Below are positions 1-4,473 of a stretch of 5,392 nucleotides of DNA, piece by piece (position 1 is the first letter of the stretch; each line of letters begins with the position of its first letter). Location: the NCBI GenBank assembly GCA_900555795.1, contig USMP01000112.1, positions 1 through 5,392 on the forward strand, read 5' to 3'. Below the pieces are notes generated by a model. The model was not told the DNA's origin, searched no databases, and worked only from the letters and a program-made list of their open reading frames with translations. Made by a program: the position numbers and the translations under genes. The DNA is from an uncultured Eubacteriales bacterium (GTDB taxonomy: Bacteria > Bacillota > Clostridia > Oscillospirales > Oscillospiraceae).

Positions 1-28
1 TACCACAAATCAGTGAAAAATGCAAGTC

Positions 29-57
29 TTGTTCTTTCCTCGCCCGGGGAGTACAAT
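29..57 (+). promoter_or_regulatory. Putative sigma-A promoter for the DUF6323-DUF6179 operon
   Basis: TTGTTC at 29-34 and TACAAT at 52-57 are separated by 17 bases. The -10 matches consensus at 5 of 6 positions, but the -35 only at its TTG. Transcription would start near 64, giving a leader of about 34 bases before the ATG at 98. The weak -35 and the closeness of the window edge limit certainty, and a promoter further upstream cannot be excluded. Confidence 0.4.
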
Positions 58-97
58 GCTGTCTGACAGAAATACAGGAAGAGACGGAGGAAATGTC

Positions 98-565
98 ATG
101 GAGGCGCTGCTGCCCTTGATTTTACCAAATGCGGAGGTAGCTGCCGGAGAACGGCTGCTGGCGTGTAACCGGATCACGGCCCGCTATGGACTCACCCTCT
201 CCCCGGAAACCATCTCCGTGTTGCTGGAGGGCAGGCGGACGGCGTTGGCGCGGACCGGGCGGGTGGAGTTTGGCGGGGGCGTACTGGAGAAGCTGGTATA
301 CGCATTTTGCGACTCACCCTATGTGTCCCAGGCGGACTACGGGGAGACGCTGCTGACCCTGCAGGACTTGTTTTATCACTTTAAAAATGAGTCTGCCGAC
401 CGGCTGAGCGATGATGAACTGATAGAAGCCATGGCCAGGACCTTTGACGAAGGGGCAGGCGGCTCTCTGGAATATCTGGCGGGCACAACGCTGGAGGAAC
501 TCTGCCGGGGCCTTCGTACTCCGGCGGCGGAGGAGGCTGTGGAAGAGGAGAAGGAAGATGGGTGA
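98..565 (+). CDS. DUF6323 family protein (unknown function)
   Basis: A 155-residue protein that I recognise as DUF6323-like, a clostridial family with no assigned function. The start at 98 is chosen because GGAGG at 86-90 sits 7 bases before this ATG; an in-frame ATG at 20 lacks such a site and would precede the likely promoter. The most family-like stretch runs from residue 58 (FGGGVLEKLVYAFCDSPYVS, 58-77), followed by a predicted helical region TLLTLQDLFYHFKNES (84-99) and an acidic segment DELIEAMARTFDEGAGGSL. The C-terminus (about 143-155) is a run of Glu, Ala and Lys and is probably disordered. There is no signal peptide or membrane segment, so it is expected to be cytosolic. The stop overlaps the start of the next gene by 8 bases, implying translational coupling and a shared role. 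The family call is from memory of the motif pattern, not a database search. Confidence 0.72.
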   Translation: MEALLPLILPNAEVAAGERLLACNRITARYGLTLSPETISVLLEGRRTALARTGRVEFGGGVLEKLVYAFCDSPYVSQADYGETLLTLQDLFYHFKNESADRLSDDELIEAMARTFDEGAGGSLEYLAGTTLEELCRGLRTPAAEEAVEEEKEDG

Positions 566-1424
566 GAGGGGGCTCCGCTCCGCCGCCTTGACGGAGGCGG
601 AACGGGAGGTGCTGGGCCGGGCACTGTGGGAACTCCTTGCCTGGCAGGCTGGGCAGTATACGGCGGGGGAGAGCAGTTCCCTGCCCCGGGAAACCGTGGG
701 TGAACTGCTGGAGGGGCTGTGCTTCACCCTGGAACTGGAGCGGAATCCCCGGGCCCTGCTGGGGACGGCCCTGCCGGAACAGCTGGAGGAGGGCCGGAAA
801 CGGCTGCGGCGGCAGACGGATTATGGCCGCTGGCTCTATGGGGCGGTGTGTTTAACTCTGCCACCTGAGTCAGATGGGGCGCTGACTGAAACGCTGCGGG
901 AGATCGGACAGTTCTGGCGGCGCTATGACATTCGCTTTTTTCCGCACCAGATCCCCTGCGGCATCGACTATCCTCTGTGCCGTCCAGTGGCGGAGGAGAA
1001 GGGGGGCGTGGCCTACATAAACGAGTACCTGGCCCGGCTTCTGGCGGAGAATCAGGTGCTGGCCGCCTTTGACCCGGCGCGCTGTGCGCTTTTGCGGCGG
1101 CGGAGCCAGTGGGTGGAGGGGCTGAGCAACCTCTGTGAGCCGGTGCTGGTGAACGCCCTGGGCCTGTCGCTGGCGGGGGAAGATCCCCGGCCACTGGCTA
1201 TCACGGCGGCGCAGAGGGAGAAGCTGCGGGAAGAATTTAAGGGCCTTGCCCAGCCTGCGGCCACAGTCCGCCTTCAGCGGGGAGCAGAGGAGTTGTGCGG
1301 GTATCTTGGTATCCGAAGCCGGGCCGCCCGGCGCTATGTATCCGGTGTGGCGGTGGACCTGTACCCACGGCTTCGCGCCGCCTTGTGGGGAGGCTTGGAA
1401 GGCATGTTCGTGAGTTTGGGATAG
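558..1424 (+). CDS. DUF6179 family protein (unknown function)
   Basis: A 288-residue protein that I recognise as DUF6179-like, the usual companion of DUF6323. The start at 558 is supported by GAGGAG at 545-550 with a 7-base spacer; the open frame continues upstream to 444, but that part lies inside the preceding gene and is Arg-rich shadow translation. The N-terminal part (about 11-90) is helical and charged. The most distinctive stretch is RRYDIRFFPHQIPCGIDYPL (121-140), with His130, Cys134 and Cys141 close together, then INEYLARLLAEN (154-165) and NLCEPVLVNALGLSLAG (191-207). The C-terminal helical region (about 240-288) ends with VDLYPRLRAAL. No signal peptide or transmembrane helix is visible. 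The His/Cys cluster could bind a metal or be catalytic, but that is only a guess. Last gene of its operon; a terminator follows within 10 bases. Confidence 0.72.
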   Translation: MGERGLRSAALTEAEREVLGRALWELLAWQAGQYTAGESSSLPRETVGELLEGLCFTLELERNPRALLGTALPEQLEEGRKRLRRQTDYGRWLYGAVCLTLPPESDGALTETLREIGQFWRRYDIRFFPHQIPCGIDYPLCRPVAEEKGGVAYINEYLARLLAENQVLAAFDPARCALLRRRSQWVEGLSNLCEPVLVNALGLSLAGEDPRPLAITAAQREKLREEFKGLAQPAATVRLQRGAEELCGYLGIRSRAARRYVSGVAVDLYPRLRAALWGGLEGMFVSLG

Positions 1425-1430
1425 AAGAAG

Positions 1431-1473
1431 AGCCGCGGGGCCTTTTGACCCCGCGGCTTCAGCTGATTTTTTT
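1431..1473 (+). terminator. Intrinsic terminator between convergent genes
   Basis: A perfect 10-bp stem AGCCGCGGGG (1431-1440) / CCCCGCGGCT (1449-1458) with an 8-base loop begins 6 bases after the DUF6179 stop. Seven T residues follow at 1467-1473, but 8 bases beyond the stem, so the geometry is less than ideal. The convergent acetyltransferase ends at 1475. On its transcript the same hairpin is followed by a pyrimidine-rich TCTTCTTCTAT, so it may serve both directions. The spacer contains the palindrome TCAGCTGA. Confidence 0.75.
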
Positions 1474-1474
1474 G

Positions 1475-2434
1475 CTACGTTAAGGGGCAGGCCAGCATGG
1501 TCCCCAATTCCGCCGTAAAGCCCAGGGACCGGTACATTCCCACGTCCCCGGGGGAGGAGCCGACGGTCAGACTGGCAAGGCCGTTGGCCTTACACCAAGC
1601 CTGAGCAGCGGCCGCCAGCTGCCGTGGAATTCCCTGCCGCCGGAATACCGGCTCTACGAAAAAGTCGTCAAACACACCGATGTCCGAGCAGGCGAAGGTG
1701 GAGAAGCAGCGGCTCACCGAGCACATCCCCACCGCCCGGTAGCCCCGGCGGGCCAGGAAAAAGGTGATCCTTCCGTCCACTATGGCCTGGCAAAGCCGGT
1801 CCCAGGCCGCCTCACAGGGCGGGGCCTCCCCAATTTCGATGGAAAAGCCGTTTTCCAGCTTGTGCAGCTGCCAGCCCAGGTCAGCGTCTCCAGGGTCGGT
1901 CAGGCGCTCCACCGTGATGGGGACCCGCTCCTCCGGCGGACGGCAGAGAAGGATTGTTCCGCCATCGTCATAGCCGTTGCAGTGAAAGCCCAGGCCCTCC
2001 CAGAACCGCTTGGCCCGGAGACAGTGGGTGTTCAGTTCAAAGTAGCGGGCCCCCTCCTCCGCGGCCCACCCCGCCAGGGCGGCAAAGCACTGCCTCCCCA
2101 GACCCCGGCAGCGGTAGGGGGGATAGATGCAATAGTCCAGAATAAAGCATTTCCCATCCTCCGTGTGGTAGGTGCAGTAGCAGGCGAAGCCCACCTCCTG
2201 GCCGCCCGCCAGAAAGAAGAAGCGCCGGACAGGGTTTTCCGCCCGCTGGGCGAAGGAGTCAATGCGGCTGCGGTAGTCAGGTGAGAGAAAGTGCGCAGCC
2301 TCCTCATCGGTCATAGGCGTTCCCAGGTCGCAGTTTGCCCGCACATCCCGCAGCAGCATCTGGTCCATCTCATGCCAGAAATGGGCGATGTCCCGGTCTG
2401 TCACGGCTTCCCGCAAAGTGATGCGATTGTCCAT
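1475..2434 (-). CDS. Tandem GNAT-family N-acetyltransferase
   Basis: A 319-residue protein with two GCN5-related acetyltransferase folds, expected to move an acetyl group from acetyl-CoA to an amine; the substrate is unknown. Domain 1 is about residues 4-167: beta strand RFFFLAGGQEVGFACYCTYH (71-90), then FILDYCIYPPY and the acetyl-CoA loop RCRGLG (108-113), ending with the GNAT hallmark AKRFWEGLGF (141-150). Domain 2 is about 171-319: GRITFFLARRGYRAVGMCSV (221-240), DDFFVEPVFRRQGIP (256-270) and MYRSLGFTAE (300-309). In the second loop the last G/A is replaced by Pro270, so that domain may bind CoA differently. Cysteines are frequent, especially in domain 1. The start is the ATG at 2434, with GGAGG at 2446-2442 and a 7-base spacer; a GTG at 2491 would add 19 residues, but has no ribosome site. 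It converges on the DUF6179 gene. Confidence 0.88.
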   Translation of the reverse strand: MDNRITLREAVTDRDIAHFWHEMDQMLLRDVRANCDLGTPMTDEEAAHFLSPDYRSRIDSFAQRAENPVRRFFFLAGGQEVGFACYCTYHTEDGKCFILDYCIYPPYRCRGLGRQCFAALAGWAAEEGARYFELNTHCLRAKRFWEGLGFHCNGYDDGGTILLCRPPEERVPITVERLTDPGDADLGWQLHKLENGFSIEIGEAPPCEAAWDRLCQAIVDGRITFFLARRGYRAVGMCSVSRCFSTFACSDIGVFDDFFVEPVFRRQGIPRQLAAAAQAWCKANGLASLTVGSSPGDVGMYRSLGFTAELGTMLACPLT

Positions 2435-2441
2435 TTGGTAT

Positions 2442-2485
2442 CCTCCAAAATATAATATTGGAGGGTCAGATACCGTGGACCCTCC
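2442..2485 (-). promoter_or_regulatory. Possible RNA switch at the acetyltransferase ribosome site
   Basis: In the acetyltransferase leader, two hairpins share bases. Hairpin 1 pairs GGAGGGTC (2485-2478) with GACCCTCC (2467-2460), an 8-bp stem with a 10-base loop. Hairpin 2 pairs CCTCCAA (2464-2458) with TTGGAGG (2448-2442), a 7-bp stem with a 9-base loop that buries the GGAGG ribosome site. Bases 2464-2460 belong to both, so they exclude each other: hairpin 1 leaves the ribosome site open, hairpin 2 closes it. Hairpin 1 is longer, more GC-rich and made first. The pairing is read directly; a regulatory role is inference. Hairpin 1 could instead be a DNA operator. Confidence 0.4.
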
Positions 2486-2504
2486 GTTCACGGTTCATTT
2501 TCAT
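2466..2504 (-). CDS. Possible 12-codon leader peptide
   Basis: ATG at 2504 opens MKMNRERRVHGI and a TGA at 2468-2466. A weak purine-rich site, GAGAGG at 2520-2515, lies 10 bases upstream. The last codons run through the 5' arm and loop of leader hairpin 1, and the stop lies in its 3' arm, so a ribosome on this ORF would melt that hairpin. That arrangement resembles translational attenuators of antibiotic-resistance genes. If the second promoter (2500-2528) is the one in use, the transcript would start inside or after this ORF and it would not be made. It could easily be a chance ORF. Confidence 0.18.
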   Translation of the reverse strand: MKMNRERRVHGI

Positions 2505-2528
2505 AAAGAATCATCCTCTCTGTATCAA
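2500..2528 (-). promoter_or_regulatory. Putative second promoter for the acetyltransferase
   Basis: TTGATA (2528-2523) and TATGAA (2505-2500) are separated by 17 bases. The -35 matches consensus at 5 of 6 positions and the -10 at 4 of 6. It lies just downstream of the intrinsic terminator, the expected place for an independent promoter. The start would fall near 2493, giving a leader of about 60 bases that begins at the edge of hairpin 1. Confidence 0.42.
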
Positions 2529-2534
2529 TTTTGC

Positions 2535-2569
2535 AAAAAAAGAAGCCGCTGGAATGTTCTCCAGCGGCT
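2535..2569 (-). terminator. Strong intrinsic terminator upstream of the acetyltransferase
   Basis: On the - strand a perfect 10-bp stem AGCCGCTGGA (2569-2560) / TCCAGCGGCT (2553-2544), with a 6-base loop GAACAT, is followed at once by TC and seven Ts (2541-2535). This is textbook Rho-independent geometry. It would stop transcription coming from the binding-protein remnant, the short ORF and possibly murC. There is no T-run on the other strand, so it acts in one direction. Its 5' arm lies where the consensus promoter just upstream should start transcription. Confidence 0.85.
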
Positions 2570-2572
2570 CTC

Positions 2573-2601
2573 ATTATAGGGGAAGGGCGGCAGGCTGTCA
2601 A
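2573..2601 (-). promoter_or_regulatory. Perfect-consensus sigma-A promoter
   Basis: TTGACA (2601-2596) and TATAAT (2578-2573) are both exact consensus with an ideal 17-base spacer, directed toward the acetyltransferase. The expected start is near 2568-2565, inside the 5' arm of the intrinsic terminator, so its transcripts would carry a shortened stem. Match and spacing are read directly; activity is inferred. The -35 also falls in the loop of the hairpin at 2586-2614. Confidence 0.6.
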
Positions 2602-2614
2602 GGGGCTGCCCGCC
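2586..2614 (-). other. Hairpin abutting the stop of the short ORF
   Basis: On the - strand GGCGGGCAG (2614-2606) pairs with CTGCCGCC (2593-2586): 8 bp with one bulged G and a 12-base loop. It starts directly after the TGA of the 35-codon ORF. No T-run follows, so it is not a standard terminator. The loop includes the TTGACA of the consensus promoter. Confidence 0.4.
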
Positions 2615-2722
2615 TCAGAAAAAGGGGAGGAAGGGCAGGGTATCCATACACAAAATTTTGTCAGCCAGGGCGGGTGCTTCCGCGCCGAAGCAGGGGGTCA
2701 GCAGGCTGAGGGACTTATGCAT
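2615..2722 (-). CDS. Short ORF, 35 codons, with perfect ribosome site
   Basis: ATG at 2722 is preceded by TAAGGAGG (2737-2730), with 7 bases between GGAGG and the start, the best ribosome site in the window. The product would have 35 residues, beginning MHKSLSLLTPCFGAEAPALA and ending FLPFF, followed by TGA at 2617-2615. I do not recognise it. It has a basic start, a short hydrophobic stretch and an ALA-D sequence that faintly recalls a signal-peptidase site, although the hydrophobic core is short for export. A second in-frame ATG at 2728 lies too close to the ribosome site. It lies 65 bases downstream of the binding-protein remnant. It could be a small protein, a regulatory leader, or the surviving 5' end of a lost gene. 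Confidence 0.35.
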   Translation of the reverse strand: MHKSLSLLTPCFGAEAPALADKILCMDTLPFLPFF

Positions 2723-2744
2723 AATCATGCCTCCTTACGGCAGA

Positions 2745-2770
2745 CGGGGCGCCCGTTGCTGGGCGCCCCG
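2745..2770 (-). other. GC hairpin behind the binding-protein remnant
   Basis: A perfect 10-bp inverted repeat, CGGGGCGCCC (2770-2761 on the - strand) / GGGCGCCCCG (2754-2745), with a 6-base loop, begins 17 bases after the remnant's stop codon. No T-run follows in either direction, so it is a poor intrinsic terminator. A 3'-end stabiliser or a partial terminator for the former operon are possible roles. Confidence 0.5.
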
Positions 2771-2787
2771 CCAAAATGTTGATCCGA

Positions 2788-3840
2788 TTACTCGTAAACA
2801 GCGACGCTGGCGTACTGGTGGGCACCCAGAGGATTGAGCACAAAGCCCTCCACGCCGCTGTCCATGCCCATGAGGATCTCCTCATAAAAAAGGGCGATCT
2901 GGGGTACGTCCTCCGCCATGAGTTCATGGAACTCATCATAGACAGCCTGGCGCTTGGCGGAATCGGTCTCCGCCCGGGCGCGGTTGACCAGATCCACCAT
3001 CTTGTCGTTGAAATAGACCTGCCCGTAGGTGGTGGGCAGCAGCTTCTGCATGATGAAGTCGGCGTCGCCGCAGATGTTGTTGTAGAAGGACAGACGGATG
3101 GGAACCTCCTCGCCGCCGTAGAACAGTTCGTCGATCTTATTGCTCTCCAGAACGGTCAGGTTGACGTTGATGCCGACCACACCAAGCTGATCCTGCAGAA
3201 TGGTGGCAATCTCCTCATAGACCTGACCGGAGCGGACGTATATATCCAGGTCAAAGCCCTGGGGGTACCCGGCATCCGCCAGCATCTCCTTGGCCTTATC
3301 TGGATCATACAGGTTGCCTCGCTCCTTATCGGCGTTGTAGCCGGCGGTGGCAGGTGTGGTCAGCAGGGAACCCACCTGGGCATAGCCGTTCATAACAGCA
3401 TCCACAATGGACTGCTTGTCAATGGCGTACTCGATAGCCTGGCGCACCCGGCTGTCGCCCACAGGCGTGGTGGAGTCGCACTTGAAATACATGGCGTAGT
3501 ACTTGTAGCCGGTCTGGTGGATCAGGGTCAGGTCGTCCGCCTCGTCCACGCGGGCGGCGTCGTTGGCCAGAACGTCACAGACAATATCGGCCTCGCCGTT
3601 TTCCAGCATAATGGTCCGCTGAGAGCCCTCGGGGATGATCTTAAAGATCAGGTTCTTGGTCTTGGCCGGCTCTCCCCAGTAGTCCGCAAAGGCCTCCATG
3701 GTAATGGAGTCGGCGGTCAGGCGCTCTTTGAAGACATAGGGACCGGTGCCCACGGGATTCTGGGCAAAGTTTTCGCCGGCAGCCTCTGCTGCGGCTTTGG
3801 ATACCACCACGGCGGCGGGGTAGGTCAGCGCCTGGATATA
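2788..3840 (-). pseudogene. 5'-truncated family 5 peptide-binding lipoprotein
   Basis: The C-terminal part of an extracellular solute-binding protein of family 5 (the OppA/DppA type, SBP_bac_5), which normally captures peptides outside the membrane for an ABC importer. About 350 residues are left of a usual 500-550. Typical marks, counted from the GTG at 3810: NPVGTGPYVFKE (18-29), RVRQAIEYAIDKQSIVDAVM (121-140), YDPDKAKEMLADAGYPQGFD (168-187) and a C-terminal DVPQIALFYEE (301-311). Family-like sequence extends ten codons before the GTG (YIQALTYPAA) and then hits TAA at 3843-3841. Missing are the lipoprotein signal peptide and about 150-200 residues of the first lobe. The GTG has no ribosome site, so the fragment is probably neither translated nor exported. 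No permease or ATPase genes flank it. The rest of the frame is intact, so the damage may be recent, or it may be an assembly join. Confidence 0.82.
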
Positions 3841-3868
3841 TTATATAGTACGATGACAGGAAAAGCAA
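3840..3868 (-). promoter_or_regulatory. Promoter-like sequence at the truncation junction
   Basis: An exact TATAAT (3845-3840) lies in an AT-rich patch, with TTGCTT (3868-3863) 17 bases upstream, only 3 of 6 to the -35 consensus. It sits exactly at the broken end of the binding-protein gene. It could be left over from deleted DNA or be accidental in AT-rich sequence. Confidence 0.2.
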
Positions 3869-3871
3869 GTC

Positions 3872-4432
3872 TCAGGGGGTGTCCTCCGGGTAGCGGGGCA
3901 GGTCCACCACCACCGGCGTATGCCCGGTGTGGGGTAAGAACACCTCCAGCACATCTTCCGTGCGCAGCTTCAGCGTCCCGGTATTTTCACAGGGGTGGCA
4001 GGAGAAATAGGGGCACGCCAGGGTTTCCCGATCCATCACCAGCTGCACCTGGTGGTCCCTGTCGAAGAGGAGGGAGAGGATGGAGGCGGAGCCGGGGTGG
4101 ACATGGAGCAGGTCCGCCATAGCCTCCGGTGCGGCAAAGCTGAGCCGGGAGCAGCCCAGCTGATGGCTCAGATCCTTTGTATGAAACGCCTTATCGCTGG
4201 GCATGGTCAGAAGATAGTACTGGGTCTTCTGTCGGTTGCAGAGCACCAGGTTTTTGCACACGTCCACCCCCAGGGCGGCGCTGACGGCTTTGCAGTCGGC
4301 CATGGTGTTGGCCCGGTCATGCTCCACCCGCTGGAATGGAATGCCCAGGGCGGCCAGCGCGTCGAACACCGCTTGCTGTTCCGGGGACAGCCCCTCCCCG
4401 GGAGGGGTGGTGTAGATGGGAGATACGGTCAT
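3872..4432 (-). CDS. Ala-tRNA(Pro) deacylase, ProXp-ala/PrdX type (YbaK fold)
   Basis: A 186-residue free-standing editing protein of the prolyl-tRNA synthetase-associated (YbaK/ProX) superfamily. Members hydrolyse tRNA(Pro) wrongly charged with alanine, preventing Ala-for-Pro errors; they act in trans in the cytosol. Marks in order: LGIPFQRVEHD (29-39), CKNLVL (59-64) with the family's conserved lysine at 60, YYLLTMPSDKAFHTKDLS (72-89), CSRLSFAAPE (94-103), HPGSAS (112-117), CHPCENTGTLKL (145-156) and TGHTPVVVDLPRY (169-181). The HPxxNT-like CHPCENT and the TGH ending favour the ProXp-ala/PrdX subgroup over Cys-specific YbaK; I am less sure of the subgroup than of the family. Length is normal. 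The ribosome site is weak (GAGAGAAAG upstream of the ATG at 4432), and it starts 41 bp after murC, so it probably shares that transcript. Its stop is only about 30 bp from the break in the binding-protein gene. Confidence 0.87.
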   Translation of the reverse strand: MTVSPIYTTPPGEGLSPEQQAVFDALAALGIPFQRVEHDRANTMADCKAVSAALGVDVCKNLVLCNRQKTQYYLLTMPSDKAFHTKDLSHQLGCSRLSFAAPEAMADLLHVHPGSASILSLLFDRDHQVQLVMDRETLACPYFSCHPCENTGTLKLRTEDVLEVFLPHTGHTPVVVDLPRYPEDTP

Positions 4433-4473
4433 AGCGGTCTTTCTCTCTTTTTATCAGATATACATGCCAGGGG

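Larger units (their letters stand above)
2435..2787 (-). other. 353-bp intergenic regulatory block
   Basis: This stretch between the binding-protein remnant and the acetyltransferase contains no recognisable conserved gene. It is dense in - strand signals, each listed separately: three hairpins, two promoter-like pairs, a short ORF with a strong ribosome site, and a structured leader. Signals on the + strand are poor: the hairpins are not followed by T-runs in that direction and the open frames there have no ribosome sites. Confidence 0.7.

Noticed and set aside
20..97. N-terminal extension of the DUF6323 protein from the ATG at 20
   Set aside because: No ribosome site is seen there, and the candidate promoter lies inside this stretch, so the mRNA would not contain it. 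The ATG at 98 has a well-placed GGAGG.
724..1194. A long - strand frame opposite the DUF6179 gene
   Set aside because: Pro/Ala/Ser/Arg-rich translation with no ribosome site, typical of the reverse of a GC-rich gene.
2435..2491. Extension of the acetyltransferase to the GTG at 2491
   Set aside because: The extra 19 residues are translated from the leader hairpins and lack a ribosome site, while the ATG at 2434 has GGAGG at ideal spacing.
2528..2617. Reading the TGA at 2617-2615 as selenocysteine, extending the short ORF by about 29 residues with a hairpin just after the stop
   Set aside because: The stem starts directly at the TGA and its 12-base loop lacks the usual bacterial SECIS features and spacing. 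The extension would run through a promoter and a terminator, and no selenoprotein family is recognisable.
2531..2782. An 83-codon + strand frame across the intergenic block
   Set aside because: It begins at a TTG without a ribosome site, overlaps the - strand terminator and promoters, and resembles no family.
3641..3868. A 75-codon - strand frame crossing the truncation junction
   Set aside because: It is out of frame with the binding-protein homology, starts at a TTG without a ribosome site and gives Arg/Gly-rich sequence. A frameshifted N-terminus was considered, but no family sequence continues in this frame.
2776..4122. A 448-codon open frame on the + strand opposite the binding-protein remnant and tRNA-editing gene
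   Set aside because: It is antisense to clear protein families and rich in Gly/Val/Leu/His low-complexity sequence, as expected for a shadow of GC-biased codons. It has no ribosome site and its C-terminal part becomes Gly/Pro/Arg noise.
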